From Adiantum capillus-veneris (Eukaryota; Streptophyta; Polypodiopsida; Polypodiales; Pteridaceae), in NCBI GenBank assembly GCA_014529385.2, contig CM043953.1:109684549-109748548 (forward strand): a stretch of DNA of 64,000 bases, written 5' to 3'. This document shows, piece after piece, positions 13,011 through 25,684 of this stretch. Numbering within the stretch: position 1 is the first letter of the stretch; every line of letters starts with the position of its first letter. Under the pieces are notes generated by a model that was not told the DNA's origin, ran no database searches, and saw only the letters and a list, made by a program, of their open reading frames with translations. The translations under genes were made by a program, and so were the position numbers.

Positions 13011-14345
13011 GCACCTTGCCTGCCCATGCCTCATATACCTTCTTTACCACTTTCCCCCACACATGTCAACATATCTAGCTTTGCATAGCACACCTTTCAG
13101 CATCAACCAACTTTGCTTGTACCAACACCTCCTGGGCTTTAGATGAAGCACCAGTTCAGGAAACAAATTGTTATATGTGAGCACATAGAACTTTTAAATT
13201 ATCAAATACATTTTAAACTTCTTGCATGCAAACACTAGAGTCATCACCCACTACTTATGTTTTTTTGTGTATGCCCTCTCCCTTGGGATAATCACCCTAC
13301 TAGGAAAGTAGATAGGCTTGTAACATCTCCCAACTTTTTGCATCGACATAGTCCCTATGGAAATAATACCTACCATCATGTCTACATAAAATTCATCCTC
13401 ATTTTTAGGAGGGAAAACCATCCACAACTGGCAAAGAATATCCTTCACTCTGTCAAAGGTCACCTGTGTAGCTTCAATCCATTGTACACCATGAACCTAC
13501 TGGTTCATCTTTCGGAGAGGATATACATATTGTGAAAGCATCCACTAGAACATAGACAAACACTTTAGCTTATGTACAAATGAATCCAAAATTGCTGCAT
13601 GGTTGGGGGTTCCATCAAAATCAAAGCATTCACCTTTTTTAGATCAGCATCTATTCCATTTTGTGAGACCCAGATCCAATAAATGAGCATGTGGTTGAGC
13701 CAACTTGCACTTCTTGGGATTCAATCACCCTCTTCATCTATTCTTTGAAAGAATAACTTTAACTTTGACAAATGATCACTCTTGGAACTATAGCACCCAA
13801 TATCATTCATAAAATCTTTGATGAACTTACCCAAATATGGTTTGAACACCCTGTTCATCCAATCTTAGAATGCCCCATAAGCATTCACCAAAAGGGCATC
13901 TAGTAGTAAGAAAAGTATCCCCATGGAAAAATGAAGGTGGTCTTCAACTAAGCAATAAATTTCTAGAATTATCTAGAAAATCCATCCATAATTGAGTATC
14001 TCTCGTGCCCTACTACTTGGTTCAAGATTTCATCCTAAAACGTCAAGGAATAATGGTTCCATTTTGTAGCAGCATTCGATGGATTATAATCTACACACAC
14101 CATCCACTTTCCATTCTTCTTTGGTGCAATGACAACATGTGAAACCCACTCAAAGTCTTACACTGGATAAATGATACCTGCTTCAACCAGCTTGTTGATT
14201 TCCTACCCAAAAACCCTCCATTTGAATCTCTCCCAATCTCCATAGCTTTTGTGCCCCTGGGCCTCTATCCCTCTTTGAGTAGAATCGGGTGTTCCACCCC
14301 TTTAGATCCCCACAAGTATTTATACTCTTTGGAAGATATATTGGG
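13011..14345 (-). pseudogene. Gypsy reverse transcriptase / RNase H remnant (non-chromovirus lineage)
   Basis: On the minus strand the RT entry region reads VEAGIIYPV, stop, DFEWVSHVVIAPKKNGKW near 14190-14110, followed by a recognisable VDY block and a GHERYSIMDG block (about 14020-13960). RNase H is marked by KPIYFPSRVIIPRERAYTKK at about 13320-13260. At least eight stops and several frame changes separate the blocks, and the catalytic DD pair is not readable. The wording resembles Athila/Tat-type RT rather than that of elements A and B. Confidence 0.7.
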
Positions 14346-14560
14346 ATATTACGCACATAACTCCACATAGCCCTTTTTTTCTTGCTTGGCTAGATCTTCA
14401 CCCATCATGCCTTCTACTTCTACTGCATCTACACCACCAATCAATGATTGCACACCTTCACTAAAACCAGAGGAGTCTATAGTGACCCCAAAAAAATTTC
14501 TATCGAGCTTTAATAGATCCTCATTGCTCTCTTTGTGAGGCAAGGGGTACTAAACTCATA
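14346..14560. other. Junction between two gypsy remnants
   Basis: A 64-codon minus frame (14543-14349) joins the two remnants. No domain recognised. Confidence 0.3.
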
Positions 14561-14995
14561 CTCTCCTCCCAACCTCTTGCCAATATATAGGAAACACCCA
14601 AGCCAAGTGTTAAGACTTGGCCCCTAGCCTCTAGGCCCTTGGATTCACATGGCTCTTCCCTTGTAGAAGTGTTTTCATTCTTGAAAACAAAAGTGGGAAT
14701 TATTTTCTTAAGAACAGTAATGTTTTCACAAGTGACACCTTCCTCAGTTCTATGTTTCCACTTGACTAATGCTTGTTGAAGTACATGATGATGCATATGT
14801 AGATCATGGTAGTTGACTATATGATCAAGTTCATGCAGCTAAGTAGGAGGTTTAATTAAAATGACCAAAATTTGCTGATCAATAACATTGTCGTCCTTAT
14901 GTAGGCATTTACGTAAACGACTTACATGGAATATCGGATGAATATGAGAGTGCACAAGTAATGAGAGTTTGTAGGCCATATCACTAGCTTACTTG
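14561..14995 (-). pseudogene. Gypsy integrase tail / chromo-like C terminus (element G1)
   Basis: The minus strand reads HPIFHVSRLRKCL (about 14955-14917), a typical end of the integrase C-terminal domain. A chromodomain-like stretch follows with VKWKHRTEEGVTCENITVL (about 14755-14700), matching the usual VKWKG...TWE...L pattern with W to C at the Trp. It is continuous in order with the integrase core upstream. Confidence 0.6.
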
Positions 14996-16070
14996 AGTAT
15001 TTTAAAAGGGTCACAATACCTCAGAGATAATTTAGGTGTTGTCTTAGTCTTAAAACTTGCTAAATACTCTAGCACATGCAAAAATTCATCTTCCCCTTTT
15101 GTGAAGGTGACTTGCCGACGTTTCTCATTAGTACATTTCTTATACCCATCCTATGTTTGTCAAACATTTTGACAAGCCATCCTCAGCATTTCCATATGGT
15201 CTTGGAGGAAATCCTTGACCCATTGAAGATTTTCAATCACCAACCCCACCGTAACTAGTGATCTAGGTTGAAAACCATACATGAATATGAAAGGACTAAA
15301 ACCAATCGTGACATGCTTAGCACTATTGTAAGCAAAAACTCAAGAATAGTAATTTTCCCAATCTACTAATTTCTTCCTACTAACATATGTTTATAGCATA
15401 TCCTCTAGTAGTACTTATGTTGAGTTATGTAACCAATCAGTTAAACATAGCCCTCCAAAAGTGATGTGAAACTTGGGATCACGATCACTCACAATGTTAC
15501 TTGGAAATCCATACAATTGATACAAATTGTCCACAAAAAACTTTCCTTACTTTGGAGTTTTAATTGTGGATTTGATTGGAATAAACTTGCAAATTTTAGT
15601 AGTCCACGACCACCCATACTGATTCATGAACTCATATAGTGGTTTGTAGGCCCACAATGAAATCCATCGAGATACTTACCCATTTACCATGGAAATCTCC
15701 AATGGATGCAGTAGGGCCTCTTGCCTTTAGGCACTTTGCTTCATTTACTTGACATTTTTTGGCAATACAAGACAAAGTCTTGAACATAGACATGTAAACA
15801 TGGCCAGTAAAACTATCATCTTATGAGAATATAAGTCTTCTCAATGCCCGAGTGCCCTGCACTTGGACTGTCGTGACATTCATAAATAATTTGGTTCCAA
15901 ATGTCCGCGTCCTTTGGTACACAAACTCTCTCCTTGTGGAGTAGGTACCCATCATCTAGGAAAAAATTATTCCATCTTTGCATCTCATCACTCAAAAGAG
16001 GAGAACTAAGTGCGGAGGTTAGAGATGCACTACCAATATTGGAGTGAGAAGGATCCCTCATTTGCACATG
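14996..16070 (-). pseudogene. Gypsy integrase remnant (element G1)
   Basis: The frame 16067-15816 carries the zinc-binding start (ECHDSPSAGHSGIEKTY), with two His of the HHCC finger. The Cys pair follows about 15795-15760 in a shifted frame. The core entry ISMDFIVGL (first catalytic Asp) lies near 15680-15650. The other two catalytic residues are lost among stops. Upstream is RNase H and downstream the chromo-like tail, as expected for a chromovirus pol. Confidence 0.7.
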
Positions 16071-16164
16071 GCTTCACACTTTGGAGTATGCCTTGTTATG
16101 ACCGCATTTGCCCTTGAGAGATTCTATAAACTCACTTCAAAGCTTGGTAAAGGGAAGAGATTTT

Positions 16165-17480
16165 ATCTCGGGCATTTGACTAAGAGCATCAGCTATCACA
16201 TTGTATTTTCCTTTAAGATAGCAAAGCTTTGCAGCATACTCCTGAAGAATCTCAACCCACCTAGATTTTCTACCCTTCAAGTCCTTTTATTTTGTAAACC
16301 ATTTTATGGTTTCATGGTCAAACACAATCTTAAATTGAGTCCCATGCAAATAATGTCACCATGTCTTCAAAGCCAGCACTATTGCATAGAGCTTCCTTTT
16401 GTAAGCATAATAATCTTGTTGGGCAAAATCAAGATTTTTGCTTTCAAATGCACTTGGCCTTCCCTCGTGTAGAAGGATTTCTCCAATATCAGATCCACAA
16501 GCATATGTTACTAAAACCAATGGCTTCAAAGGATCCACAATAGCTACTAGCTAGAATAGGAGTTGTAGCTAGTGCATCTTTGAGAGAATCAAAACTTTAC
16601 TATTGAACTTGATCCCACTACAAGGTTTTCCCCTTGGCTTTCAGTTGGTCTATCATCAAAATCGCAATATGAGCATAGGTTTTAACGAACCTTTGATAAA
16701 AACCTACAAATCCCAAGAAAAATTGTAACTCTTCTAGGTTTCTAGGAGAATGCCACCTTGATCCATGTGTAGTCCATCAATTGAAATAACATATCCTAAG
16801 TATTTAATTTCCTCCTTGAGAAAATCACTCTTTAATTCTCTGCCATATAACTTATTTTCTCATAACAATTCAAACATCCGCTTTAGATGTTGTAAGTGCT
16901 CTTCCTCAAAGGCATTACACATTAGAGAAAAACAATGAAAAACTTTCCCAATTACGGTTTCAAGACACTATTCATAAGCTTCATGGAAATTGTAGGTGCA
17001 TTGGTTCACCCAATGGCATAACAAAAAACTCAGTGTGTCCAAACAAATGCAATCTTGGATATATCTGCAAGCCTAATGTGTACTTGATGATACCTTGACC
17101 AACCTTCGTAAATAATTGAGCATGGGTGAGCTTATCAAATAGCTCATCCACTCTTGACAATGGATACTTGTTCTTAATAATAATCGCATTCAATATTGAT
17201 AGTCTACACACATGTGCATACTATACCGTCTTTTTTCTTCACCAATAAGATGGGAGATGCCCATGATGAGGAACTGGGTTGTATAAAACCTCTACTGATA
17301 TAGTCACCAAGCTGATGCTCCACCTCAGTAGCCTTAGAATGGCTCATTCTATAGGGTGTTTTACTTAGAGATTTACTAACTACAACCACATCTATGCCAT
17401 GTTGCACAGCCCGTGTCGGTGGTAAACTTGGTGGGTAACCATCTGGGAGTACATCTTTATATTCCATCAATAAATCTTTT
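16165..17480 (-). pseudogene. Gypsy reverse transcriptase and RNase H remnant (element G1)
   Basis: RT begins with YKDVLPDGYPPSLPPTRAVQH and SSWASPILLVKKKDG (frame 17470-17204). It continues with NKYPLSRVDELFDKL and a degraded FFVMPLGEP block (17211-16981). RNase H follows: LVLVTYACGSDIGEIL, the DYYAYKRKLYAIVLALK helix (16538-16356) and VIADALSQMP (about 16190). Catalytic positions are partly preserved in RNase H; the RT DD box is not readable. Roughly ten in-frame stops occur. Confidence 0.75.
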
Positions 17481-17589
17481 AACTCATTAGAAAAATTTCA
17501 AGGGAGAGAGTAGTAGCCATATGTGGAAGAGAAGAGAGAGAAGAATGTAGCCTTGAAGTGTATTCATTCAAAACATTATCAACATTTTG

Positions 17590-18020
17590 AAAGAAAATGA
17601 CACACGGAGTAACACAAAAAATCTTCTTCTATTTGATCTTGAGAATTGAGCTCATAAGCTCAATTGTACATATGAGTGGTGAGGAAGGCACTTCCTTCTC
17701 TCCCAATAGTAGCATGTGTACAACATTGGATTCAAACATCAGATTATTGTGCTCATAGCTACATTTATGTGATGATCCTAGACTATGTAACCACACCCAA
17801 CAAAGGACCACATCCATTGCTCCATATTCATAACTTGGAAATTCAAGGACATGCGGTATACTTGAATTTACAGGGATACATATCTCACTTAAGTGTCCCA
17901 GACCTTAGTGTCATGGATATTCATCATTGCTACCTTGTAATGGGGTGGAAACTAAGAGTCTTGGGCAACTTGAGTCGTTTCACCAACTTATAGTTAATGA
18001 AATTTTGTGAAGCACCATCA
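17590..18020 (-). pseudogene. Gypsy aspartic protease remnant (element G1)
   Basis: The minus strand shows ILVDDGASQNFINYKL near 18022-17975, the retropepsin active-site loop in its DDGA form, followed by KRLKLP. The second half (frame 17817-17629) keeps the LLLGEKEVPSSPLI tail that typically leads into the protease-RT linker. Several stops lie between. Confidence 0.65.
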
Positions 18021-18229
18021 TCCACCAAGATTCATATCTTGTGCCCTTGGAGATACCCATGCATATGCACTAGCTCATGGGGACCAAATGTCGGTTGCCA
18101 CATTGAGACCATTTTACAACATTTGTGCACCATGTCGGTGTGGGTTACGTCCACATTGGAGAACGAGAGGAGGCTCAAGAGGCAATGGTTGCACCATCTG
18201 CACTGTTCTCTCTTTTCCTTGGGCAATAG

Positions 18230-18960
18230 ATTTCCCCTTGGGACAATCCTTTTTGCCATGCCCAATCCCTAAACATGAGAAACTGTCTTATCCTTATCAA
18301 ATTCTTCACTAGACAGAGGGCCCCTAGACCCCTTGGGTTTATTGGACTCCTCAGATGTAGCTACTATTAGCTTTCTTTTATTGTGTCCATGCTATGTGCA
18401 TGTAATTGCATGTGTGGTGTCAGACACATGAGTGTTATGCAGTTCTTTCTCATCAAGATCATCCTGTATATGTGCTTGCACTATAGCTTCCTCAAGCGTC
18501 TTTGCTCCTGAGTCTTGACATGCTTCTTTGCTCTGGTGTCAAGCCCCATATAAACCCATGCACTTGTTGAAAGGTATATAAACCCTCTAACTTCAGTACC
18601 ACATCACGATAGTGCAAGATATACTCCAACAAAATTCTATGCTAGTGCAAAGAGCACTTGTCCCAAGCTACCCAATTATTGTCTGCTTCATTTGTGGGAA
18701 AAATTTATTTTTTGAATACAGACTCAAAGGCTGCCCAAGTCTATGGTACGATGCCTTTCTCCTTGCAAGACATCCACCATTTCTAGGCCTTGCCTTCTAG
18801 TGTCAGGCTTGTTTTCAATGCCTTGACTGCATATGGAGTGTGTCTAAGATCGTGAACCCCGTCCCATTTGTATATATTCACCATATCTTTGTTGCATTCT
18901 CTCTTCAAAGGAATGTAGTGCCAAGGAGTATCATCTTTTTATCATCAAATTATTCTTTCA
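18230..18960 (-). pseudogene. Gypsy gag remnant with damaged zinc knuckle (element G1)
   Basis: The minus strand shows the capsid-like blocks AVKALKTSLTLEGKA, then KWWMSCKEKG, then YRDVVLKLEGL, and a GLTPEQRSM block. A zinc-knuckle remnant CLGIGHGKKDCP lies at about 18275-18240; its first Cys appears to be Ser. These are standard landmarks of a gypsy gag. Stops interrupt every 30-60 codons. No LTR or primer site was found upstream. Confidence 0.65.
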
Positions 18961-19155
18961 CAAACTATAATGGCTTGATTATTCAATTATAACTCTTTAT
19001 CATACTGATAATTTCATTGGTATCATGGAAATGACATGAAATTACCGCTCTATTTATATAATTTTGATATGTTGTTTTCTTGCAGTTATATGGCTAAAAT
19101 CAGCCAAAAGGACACTTAAGCCATAGACAAGTGCCATGTTACCATCAAGCACATC

Positions 19156-19374
19156 GTGAAGCATATCATTGAAAGAATGGATGGCAAGTTAACAATAGAG
19201 TTCTCAACCTCTCACGTGACTCTCAATGACCTTATCTATGCATGTAAAGAACTCACAATAGCATGGCTAGCTGTGGTGGCTGAGAACATCATGGGGCATG
19301 GCCTCAAGTCCATAGTAGCAAGTGGACTAAAGCACTTGGAGAGTGGTACCTATCCCAAATCCATGTACGCATAG
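19156..19374 (+). CDS. Short unknown ORF (72 aa)
   Basis: The frame has normal amino-acid composition (MKHIIERMDGKLTIEF... then DLIYACKELTIAWLAVVAEN) and no low-complexity. It stays readable upstream and downstream with stops, as in an old pseudogene. No family is recognised and there is no detectable partner in the window. Confidence 0.2.
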   Translation: MKHIIERMDGKLTIEFSTSHVTLNDLIYACKELTIAWLAVVAENIMGHGLKSIVASGLKHLESGTYPKSMYA

Positions 19375-19671
19375 AATTGTGGGAGAATCCATAGGCGCTT
19401 AATAAATTCTCCTAGCTTTCCACATACAGCCCTTTCAAGAATAAGTTTGTCAAACAACAACCCACATAGGCACCCATATCAGCTAATGTTGCATAGAAAC
19501 AAGTAAAACATAGTTTGACTAAAGCTAGTACACATGTCGCATTTGACCTGCCAACTAATTTTCCATGGAGCACCTTTTCTCATCTTGCTTGAGAGTGAAA
19601 AGGTTAAGGTTCTCAAGGCCATACCCCTTGGATCTAAGAGCTTTGATTCCATTTGCTTGGTTGAAGTGGTC

Positions 19672-20096
19672 CATGAGAACTTTATGGATCCTACTTTTGC
19701 AACCAAGTAAATGAAAGTTGATGATCATGGGAACACCAAAAAAATAGAATCAATTTTGAATGCAACTAAGGTCACTTTCACACATTGTGGCATTGTTGGG
19801 GCACTTGTTCTATGTGAAGATGAGAGTGCCCCCCTCATCATTTATAGATTTTGGGATGAGGGAAATCTTCAAAAATGCATGTAGATGGCTCATGAGGACT
19901 GTATGGAGCCCACTTCTGCAACCAAGTAAATGAAAGTTGAACACCAAAAAGAGAGAATCAATTTTGAAGGCAACCCAGCTCACTTTCACACATTGTGGCA
20001 TTGTTGGGGCACTTGTTCTATGTGAAGATGAGAGTGCCCCCCTCATCATTTATAAGTTTTTGGATGAGGGAAATCTTCAAAAATGCGTGTAGATGG
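19672..20096 (+). repeat. Tandem duplication, unit about 215 bp
   Basis: Two head-to-tail copies share long identical blocks, for example CACTTTCACACATTGTGGCA at 19773 and 19981. They differ by scattered substitutions and a 12-bp indel. The second copy ends near 20096. Confidence 0.85.
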
Positions 20097-21017
20097 GCAA
20101 AAGCAATGAAGCACCATTGTAGTTATCCTATAATTGAAGACAAATAATGAAACGATCGATGAAACCGATCATCTTCAAGGTCACATAGCAACAAACCTAA
20201 TCTTTTTTAAGTAAAGATAGAATTCTCACTTACATCCATGTACAACAAGACAATAGATTTTTTAGCTTTGGATACGTATTATAGGTGTCAAAGATACTAT
20301 TGATTGTAATCCATGTCCAACTTAAAAATTATTAGTTTAACTACCATCCAAAATTAAACAAGGTTTGATTGCGTAAAGGGAAAAACCTTTCTTATTGGAT
20401 CAAGTTTTTCTTTACTACTTTTTGGAAATCCATCAAAAGTTCATTACTCCTTATAATCTCATAGATGAGAAATGTGATAGGAGAAATTTACAATCTAGAG
20501 AGACAAACACTCTCCAAGTAATGCTTTAGTTTGTAGACTAGTATCCCAGCAAAACTATAAGAGGTTAGGGTTTCTCAATAGACACACTATGCCAAGATAA
20601 ATAAAACACTAGGGCAATTTGGAAAAACCTTTAAACCTAGTATGCTTTCATGGTTTTAAAAAATCCTTACTGACACAAAAGCTTTTAAATAGAGATACAA
20701 TACCTCATTGATTTACTCCCTTGTCAAGTTAAAGTAGCAGTAAGAGATTATATTCAATCAACAAAGAAGTATCAAAATGTTCTTACACATATGTCCGAGC
20801 AATGTTATTAGAAGGGAAAGTGATTAAACTTAGCAAGCATAAAACACATTTTTATTGCAAATTCAACCTGCAAACACACAAGCAGTATGGTAGTCAATCC
20901 AATAAGATCCCAAGTTTGAGGTAAAATGAAACCCCCTCTTCCCTTGAGCACAAGTCATCAAGCATATGCCAATATCCCTTTAGCAAAGCAATACAACTTT
21001 TTCATAGACCAAATTAG

Positions 21018-21230
21018 GGACATTGTCATTGTATCATAAGATCAAATTGGAAAAAAAAAAAAAAACAGACCTCAAGAAATCTTTCAAGTTGGATAGCCAT
21101 GTCAGAAAAAAATTGTTAAGATGTGGACAGTGTCATTGTATCATAAGATCAAATTGGGAAAAAACAAAAACAGACCTCAAGAAATCTTTCAAGTTGGATA
21201 GCCATGTCAAAAAAAAAATTGTTAAGATGA
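21018..21230. repeat. Tandem duplication, unit about 107 bp
   Basis: Two copies share TGTCATTGTATCATAAGATC and CCTCAAGAAATCTTTCAAGT blocks; A-run lengths differ. Confidence 0.9.
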
Positions 21231-21496
21231 AATCAACAATAGTTAAAGTGAAATAAGAAAGGCAAGAATACTTGATTGAGCTAGTGGCATCCGTATATAG
21301 ATGATTCCAAGGTGGTAAGCAAAAAAAATGAAACAAAAGAAGAAGCTTAGTGAAGGACCCAAGATGAAAATGCACCCTCAACAATCTCCATGTGTTGTAA
21401 GATAGGTGAAAACCTTAGAAATCAGTGACCAATAGAAAAGCACACTCAAAGAACCAGACTCACTCTCTTTGGCTTGAAAAAATAGTCCAAGAGTAA

Positions 21497-22030
21497 GTGG
21501 GCTATGTAGATGCAAGGTTTGATATGTCATCATCAGAGAAAAGAGCAAGTCCAATTTCTACTCACTTCCTTCCATTTTATGCATACTTCAAAGCGCTACA
21601 TGTAGGTTATAGAGCCGTCTTCAATGGATTTATAGTACAAGGTATGTGGGGGAGAAAAAATAGTTGCAGAGAGGTGAAAATCAAGGTGAAGCCATGTACG
21701 GCAAGGATGGTACACCACCATGAAGATAAAAAAGAATCCTCAAGCGAATTTGATATATGCTATGTCCATGATGAGGAGCCGTTATGCTCATAGGTGAAGA
21801 CATTGAAAGGAGTGTATTGTAGGAGGAGAAAACATGCAAGCAATAAATTCCATCATAAACACATGGGGAAAGATGTGAAATATGAGCTCACAAAAGGAGA
21901 AGGGAGAAGGAATCCATGTTTTCCAAGCAAGCAATCCCATCATAAGAACATGGGAAAGAGGAGCAATATGAGCTCACAAAAGGAGAAGGAGGAGGAAGCC
22001 ATGTTTTCCATGCAAGTCACTACTACATAG
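21497..22030 (+). CDS. Unknown ORF with internal duplication, one in-frame TAG
   Basis: A single reading frame of about 177 codons is interrupted only by a TAG at 21791-21793. The C-terminal third contains two copies of a 29-residue unit recognisable by HHKHMGK and HHKNMGK. Charged and Cys-poor, no membrane segment. No family recognised. It could be a decayed retroelement ORF because nearby sequence is repeat-rich. Confidence 0.2.
21848..22019 (+). repeat. Tandem duplication, unit about 87 bp, inside ORF
   Basis: Units start at 21848 and 21935 and share GAGCTCACAAAAGGAGAAGG. The unit is close to a multiple of three, so the frame largely survives. Confidence 0.8.
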
Positions 22031-23641
22031 GCACCAAAGAGTACGACAGTCAAGGAGAAATCCTTAGTACAGTCTTGTGACAAGGAAGGTATTTATTCCT
22101 CAAAGTAGGTTAGGTGAGGATTTTAGGAAGGAGTTCCCATGAAAGCCGGCACCTCTTTTTGAGGTTTTGAGAGATCTTTGATGATGTATACACAAAAAGC
22201 ATCTCTTATAGGGACATTCACAGGAGGCTAATGGGTGTAAATCCACTTGGTAGATTTTAGGTAATCAAGTAGACTATAGGGGTCAAGTGTAAGGACCCAT
22301 TTTGGGACCTTTGAAGTCTCATCCCCACCAATAGACATTGAGAAGATCCTACGTGGAAATTCCAATCTAGCCCCAAATTAGGGGTGGGGAGAATATCCTC
22401 TTCTGAGAGATCTAGAGGCACAACATGAAGCCAAAAAAAATTAGAGGGTTAGTATAGTCAAATAGGGAAATCACTAGTATAGCTTTAGATTTTAAATGCT
22501 ATTGAATAAACCTAGTTTGGATAGCTTATCTGCAAGATCTTGGCGGGAGATATTAGGTTGAAACAAAACCATCAAAAGAATTGTATTTTAGTGCTTGAGT
22601 GCCATCGTTCTACATTCAAAGGCTTATTTTCTCTAAGTTACATCCTTGAGACCTTATCCCTTCAAGATCAAAAGAACTCTGAGAAGCATTCTCTTTTAAA
22701 GAAAGTATCAGCTACACACAAAAAAAAAAAAAGCTTCTAGAGAATACAAGTGCTCAAGATGAGAGCATTGCTAGTGGGTCAACGTGATAGACATCTATAG
22801 CATAGCTATCTAGAACTAACATCCTCATCTCAATACTGGGAAGTGACTTGAATGGGACCCAGAGACTCTTTGAGGGTGTCATTCGTCAAGAAATGAACCT
22901 AACAAGCAAACACATAAACTCAACAAGCAAATCACCAACTCCCAAATCAAAAAATCTACCCATGTCTTATCTCATGGCTCTCGATCATCACGCCATTTCA
23001 ATAACCAAATGGATTTGGATAGACACAAAAATTTAAGGGAAGCTATATTAGGTTTAAGGGGACATGTCTACAAAGTCTATTTGCAATCTAACAAGGTACC
23101 AAAATCACAATCTATCAAATACTAGGTCATAAAAATTGCAACAAAACTACCCAAACAAGTCGCTATAAGGTCTAAAAACAATCCCATATGGTCAAAATGT
23201 CCAAAAAAAAAAGATTTAAGCACTCATGAAGGTAAGATTGGTAGATGCGTAAGCATGAACCACAACAGAACTCAATGAGCTTAAACTTAGAAGAAAGAGC
23301 AAGAGACAAGGATCACAATGTAATTTTTGGAATTGAGTTTGAATTACGCAATCATGAGAAATGTGGATTACAAATCCAATCAAAGTAGCCACTTGAGAGT
23401 ACGTACAACAAAACCTTTTTTTTCCAAAGATAATGTCTATATGTTCAAACTAAGGCTTTTGAACTTTATACCTAGGGCTTTCAAAATGGCGAATGGCTCG
23501 CTACTTTGGGCTTTGAGTACATAAGGAAATATTACGTCTTAGATGTTTACAGCTTTTGGATCAAAATACATGGATTCATTTACAAGGATACCAAGAAAAA
23601 TATGACAGAATATATTAAAAATGTGCTTTGGATAGTGTGTC

Positions 23642-24016
23642 TGTCATAATAGCTAATATCTAATTCTCCTAAATGATTTTCTCATGTTAAATTGATCATT
23701 TAATATGGGGAAGTGCCAGGGGAGAAAAAGCTAGAATATTGGTTAAGTTGGCAGACCAGCCACGATAGGGATCTAAAGGAGGGAAAATAGGGATCCAAAG
23801 GGGGGGCCATCTACAAAAGACCAAGGTGCAACAATGGGCTTAAAAGACCCTAAGGTTTAGCCCATTAAGACTTCCAAAATGCTAAGGTTCCAAAATTCAA
23901 TGGTTGTGTCCAAAGGTCAAAAGCCTGGGGAAATTGGATGCTTTGTGTGTGCTCAAAAAGTCTTCATGCATCCCTACATGGGAGGGGGTGAGCCCTAGAA
24001 GTAGGAGATGAGAGAG

Positions 24017-24057
<41 letters not shown>

Positions 24058-25266
24058 AGCTCACTCACAAGCTCCGTTACATAAAGGGAAAGAGGGACAA
24101 ATGTCAGCTCCCTAGCCCAGATGCCCACAAGGTGTACTCAAATCCTATTGGATGGCCATGGAGGTGGACCAATGAGAATTAGGCTAGAGTAAATCTAGTT
24201 TAATTAATTTAAAAACACTTAATAAAAGAACCAATAATAATTAAGTTGTCTAGAAGACTATTGGATAGTCTCCCAAGGGGTCCAATGAGCATTCAGCAGC
24301 CAAATGGCTTGCCTGATTCCTATTGGCCAGGAAACAAAGGGGTCCAATGAGAGTTTAGTTGCATTAATTAATTACCTAAAGCTTTCACAAAAGGGGAAAG
24401 GGGGACACATGTCCAAAGGCTATCACTTATGCTACTTAAATTTCATTGGTTAAGCCCGACATGGGCCAATAGGGTGTGACCATGAGCAAATAGCAAGAGG
24501 GGTCGACTAAGAGAGAGAGGGGGCTGATTTTTTAAAAGGCATTATTGCATACACACTCACACTAGTCCATGTGTGGAGTAAGAAGACTCCCTCTATATCC
24601 TTCTCAAGATTTACTGGAAACCTTATCACCTACCCCAAGCTTGTGAGAAGGGAGGCCTAAACCAACAACTCTTGGCTTTGTGATGCAAATCCAACCAAGA
24701 TCCAAGCTTCAATGCCTTCTCATCTCCTCTACCATGCTAATTACTAAGCTAAGCTATTCTAATATGAGTGATTATGTAAGGAGATGTTCATCTTTCTCGT
24801 TAGACTACTCCTTCTTCCTCTCAATCTACTCTCATACTCCGCTATCTCTCACCATCTTTGAAGGTGTGTGAGGTTTTGGGTCTCAGACGGTGAGGGAATT
24901 GATGTTGTGTTTTATAAGTGTTTTTCTTAGTGCTTGAAGTTTCCATCTTCATTGCACTAGCTAGTATTGAAGGAACACAAAGAATTGTTTTGTAAAGTGT
25001 CTCTCTTGATGGGAGAAACCATAATACAAAGCCTTTTGGAGGAGGGACCGGCTCCATGTGAATCCGGTCCTCAACTGTTGTCAATAGCTTAATTTCTCTC
25101 TCTCTAGAAGTATTGTTCATGCTATCTAACTAGGTGTTATACGTTTTGTTGCTCTCTCCACCCAAGCACTCTTGTTATTCTCAATAGGAATCTATTCTAA
25201 TGAAATGCTCACTATGTTCATGCTATTTTCCGCTACGCACAAGTTACTAGGCCATTAAATGTTACA
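23642..25266 (+). repeat. 5' LTR of element A
   Basis: Starts TGTCATAATA and ends GTTACA, 1625 bp, matching 30957-32562. Contains an (AC)17 microsatellite at 24019-24052 that is shorter in the other copy. Confidence 0.95.
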
Positions 25267-25267
25267 T

Positions 25268-25279
25268 TGGTATTAGAGC
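25268..25279 (+). other. Primer-binding site of element A (initiator tRNA-Met)
   Basis: TGGTATTAGAGC lies 1 bp after the 5' LTR. It matches the iMet complement TGGTATCAGAGC with one C-to-T change. Confidence 0.85.
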
Positions 25280-25684
25280 ACAAGGTTTCTCTTTTCTTGA
25301 TCAAGAAGGGAGGTCCTCAAGCTAGCTATAAATAGTTGGTACTATTAATTGCATTTGAGTAAGTAGAATAGGGATTTTTCAGCCTTGTAGTGCACATGCC
25401 TTTGTGCAGATAACGGGGCATCACCGTCGAGAGCTATGGTCTTAAAAGTGAAGTCCTACAGGGCTTGCCTACCGGTTTAACCACTATTGAGCTATTAGAA
25501 GCTTGACAGGAGCCGGTGTTGTTTTGGTGTTGAACAACCCTCTCTTCTATTCCTTGCAATTAATAGTATTCAAGCCACGGGTACAGTAGCTTGAGTGCTT
25601 TTTCTAAAGGGGTAAAGAGGAGTAGCAACTAGGGCTTGAAGTGCCAAAGTACACCTAAAAACTTTACACCTAAAAGTTGTTAGA

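Larger units (their letters stand above)
20097..23641. other. AT-rich region, no convincing gene; probably holds LTR of element H2
   Basis: No retroelement protein domain is visible. By position, the segment immediately left of 23642 should continue (minus strand) the LTR of host element H2, in which element A is inserted. Two internal tandem duplications are listed separately. Confidence 0.4.
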
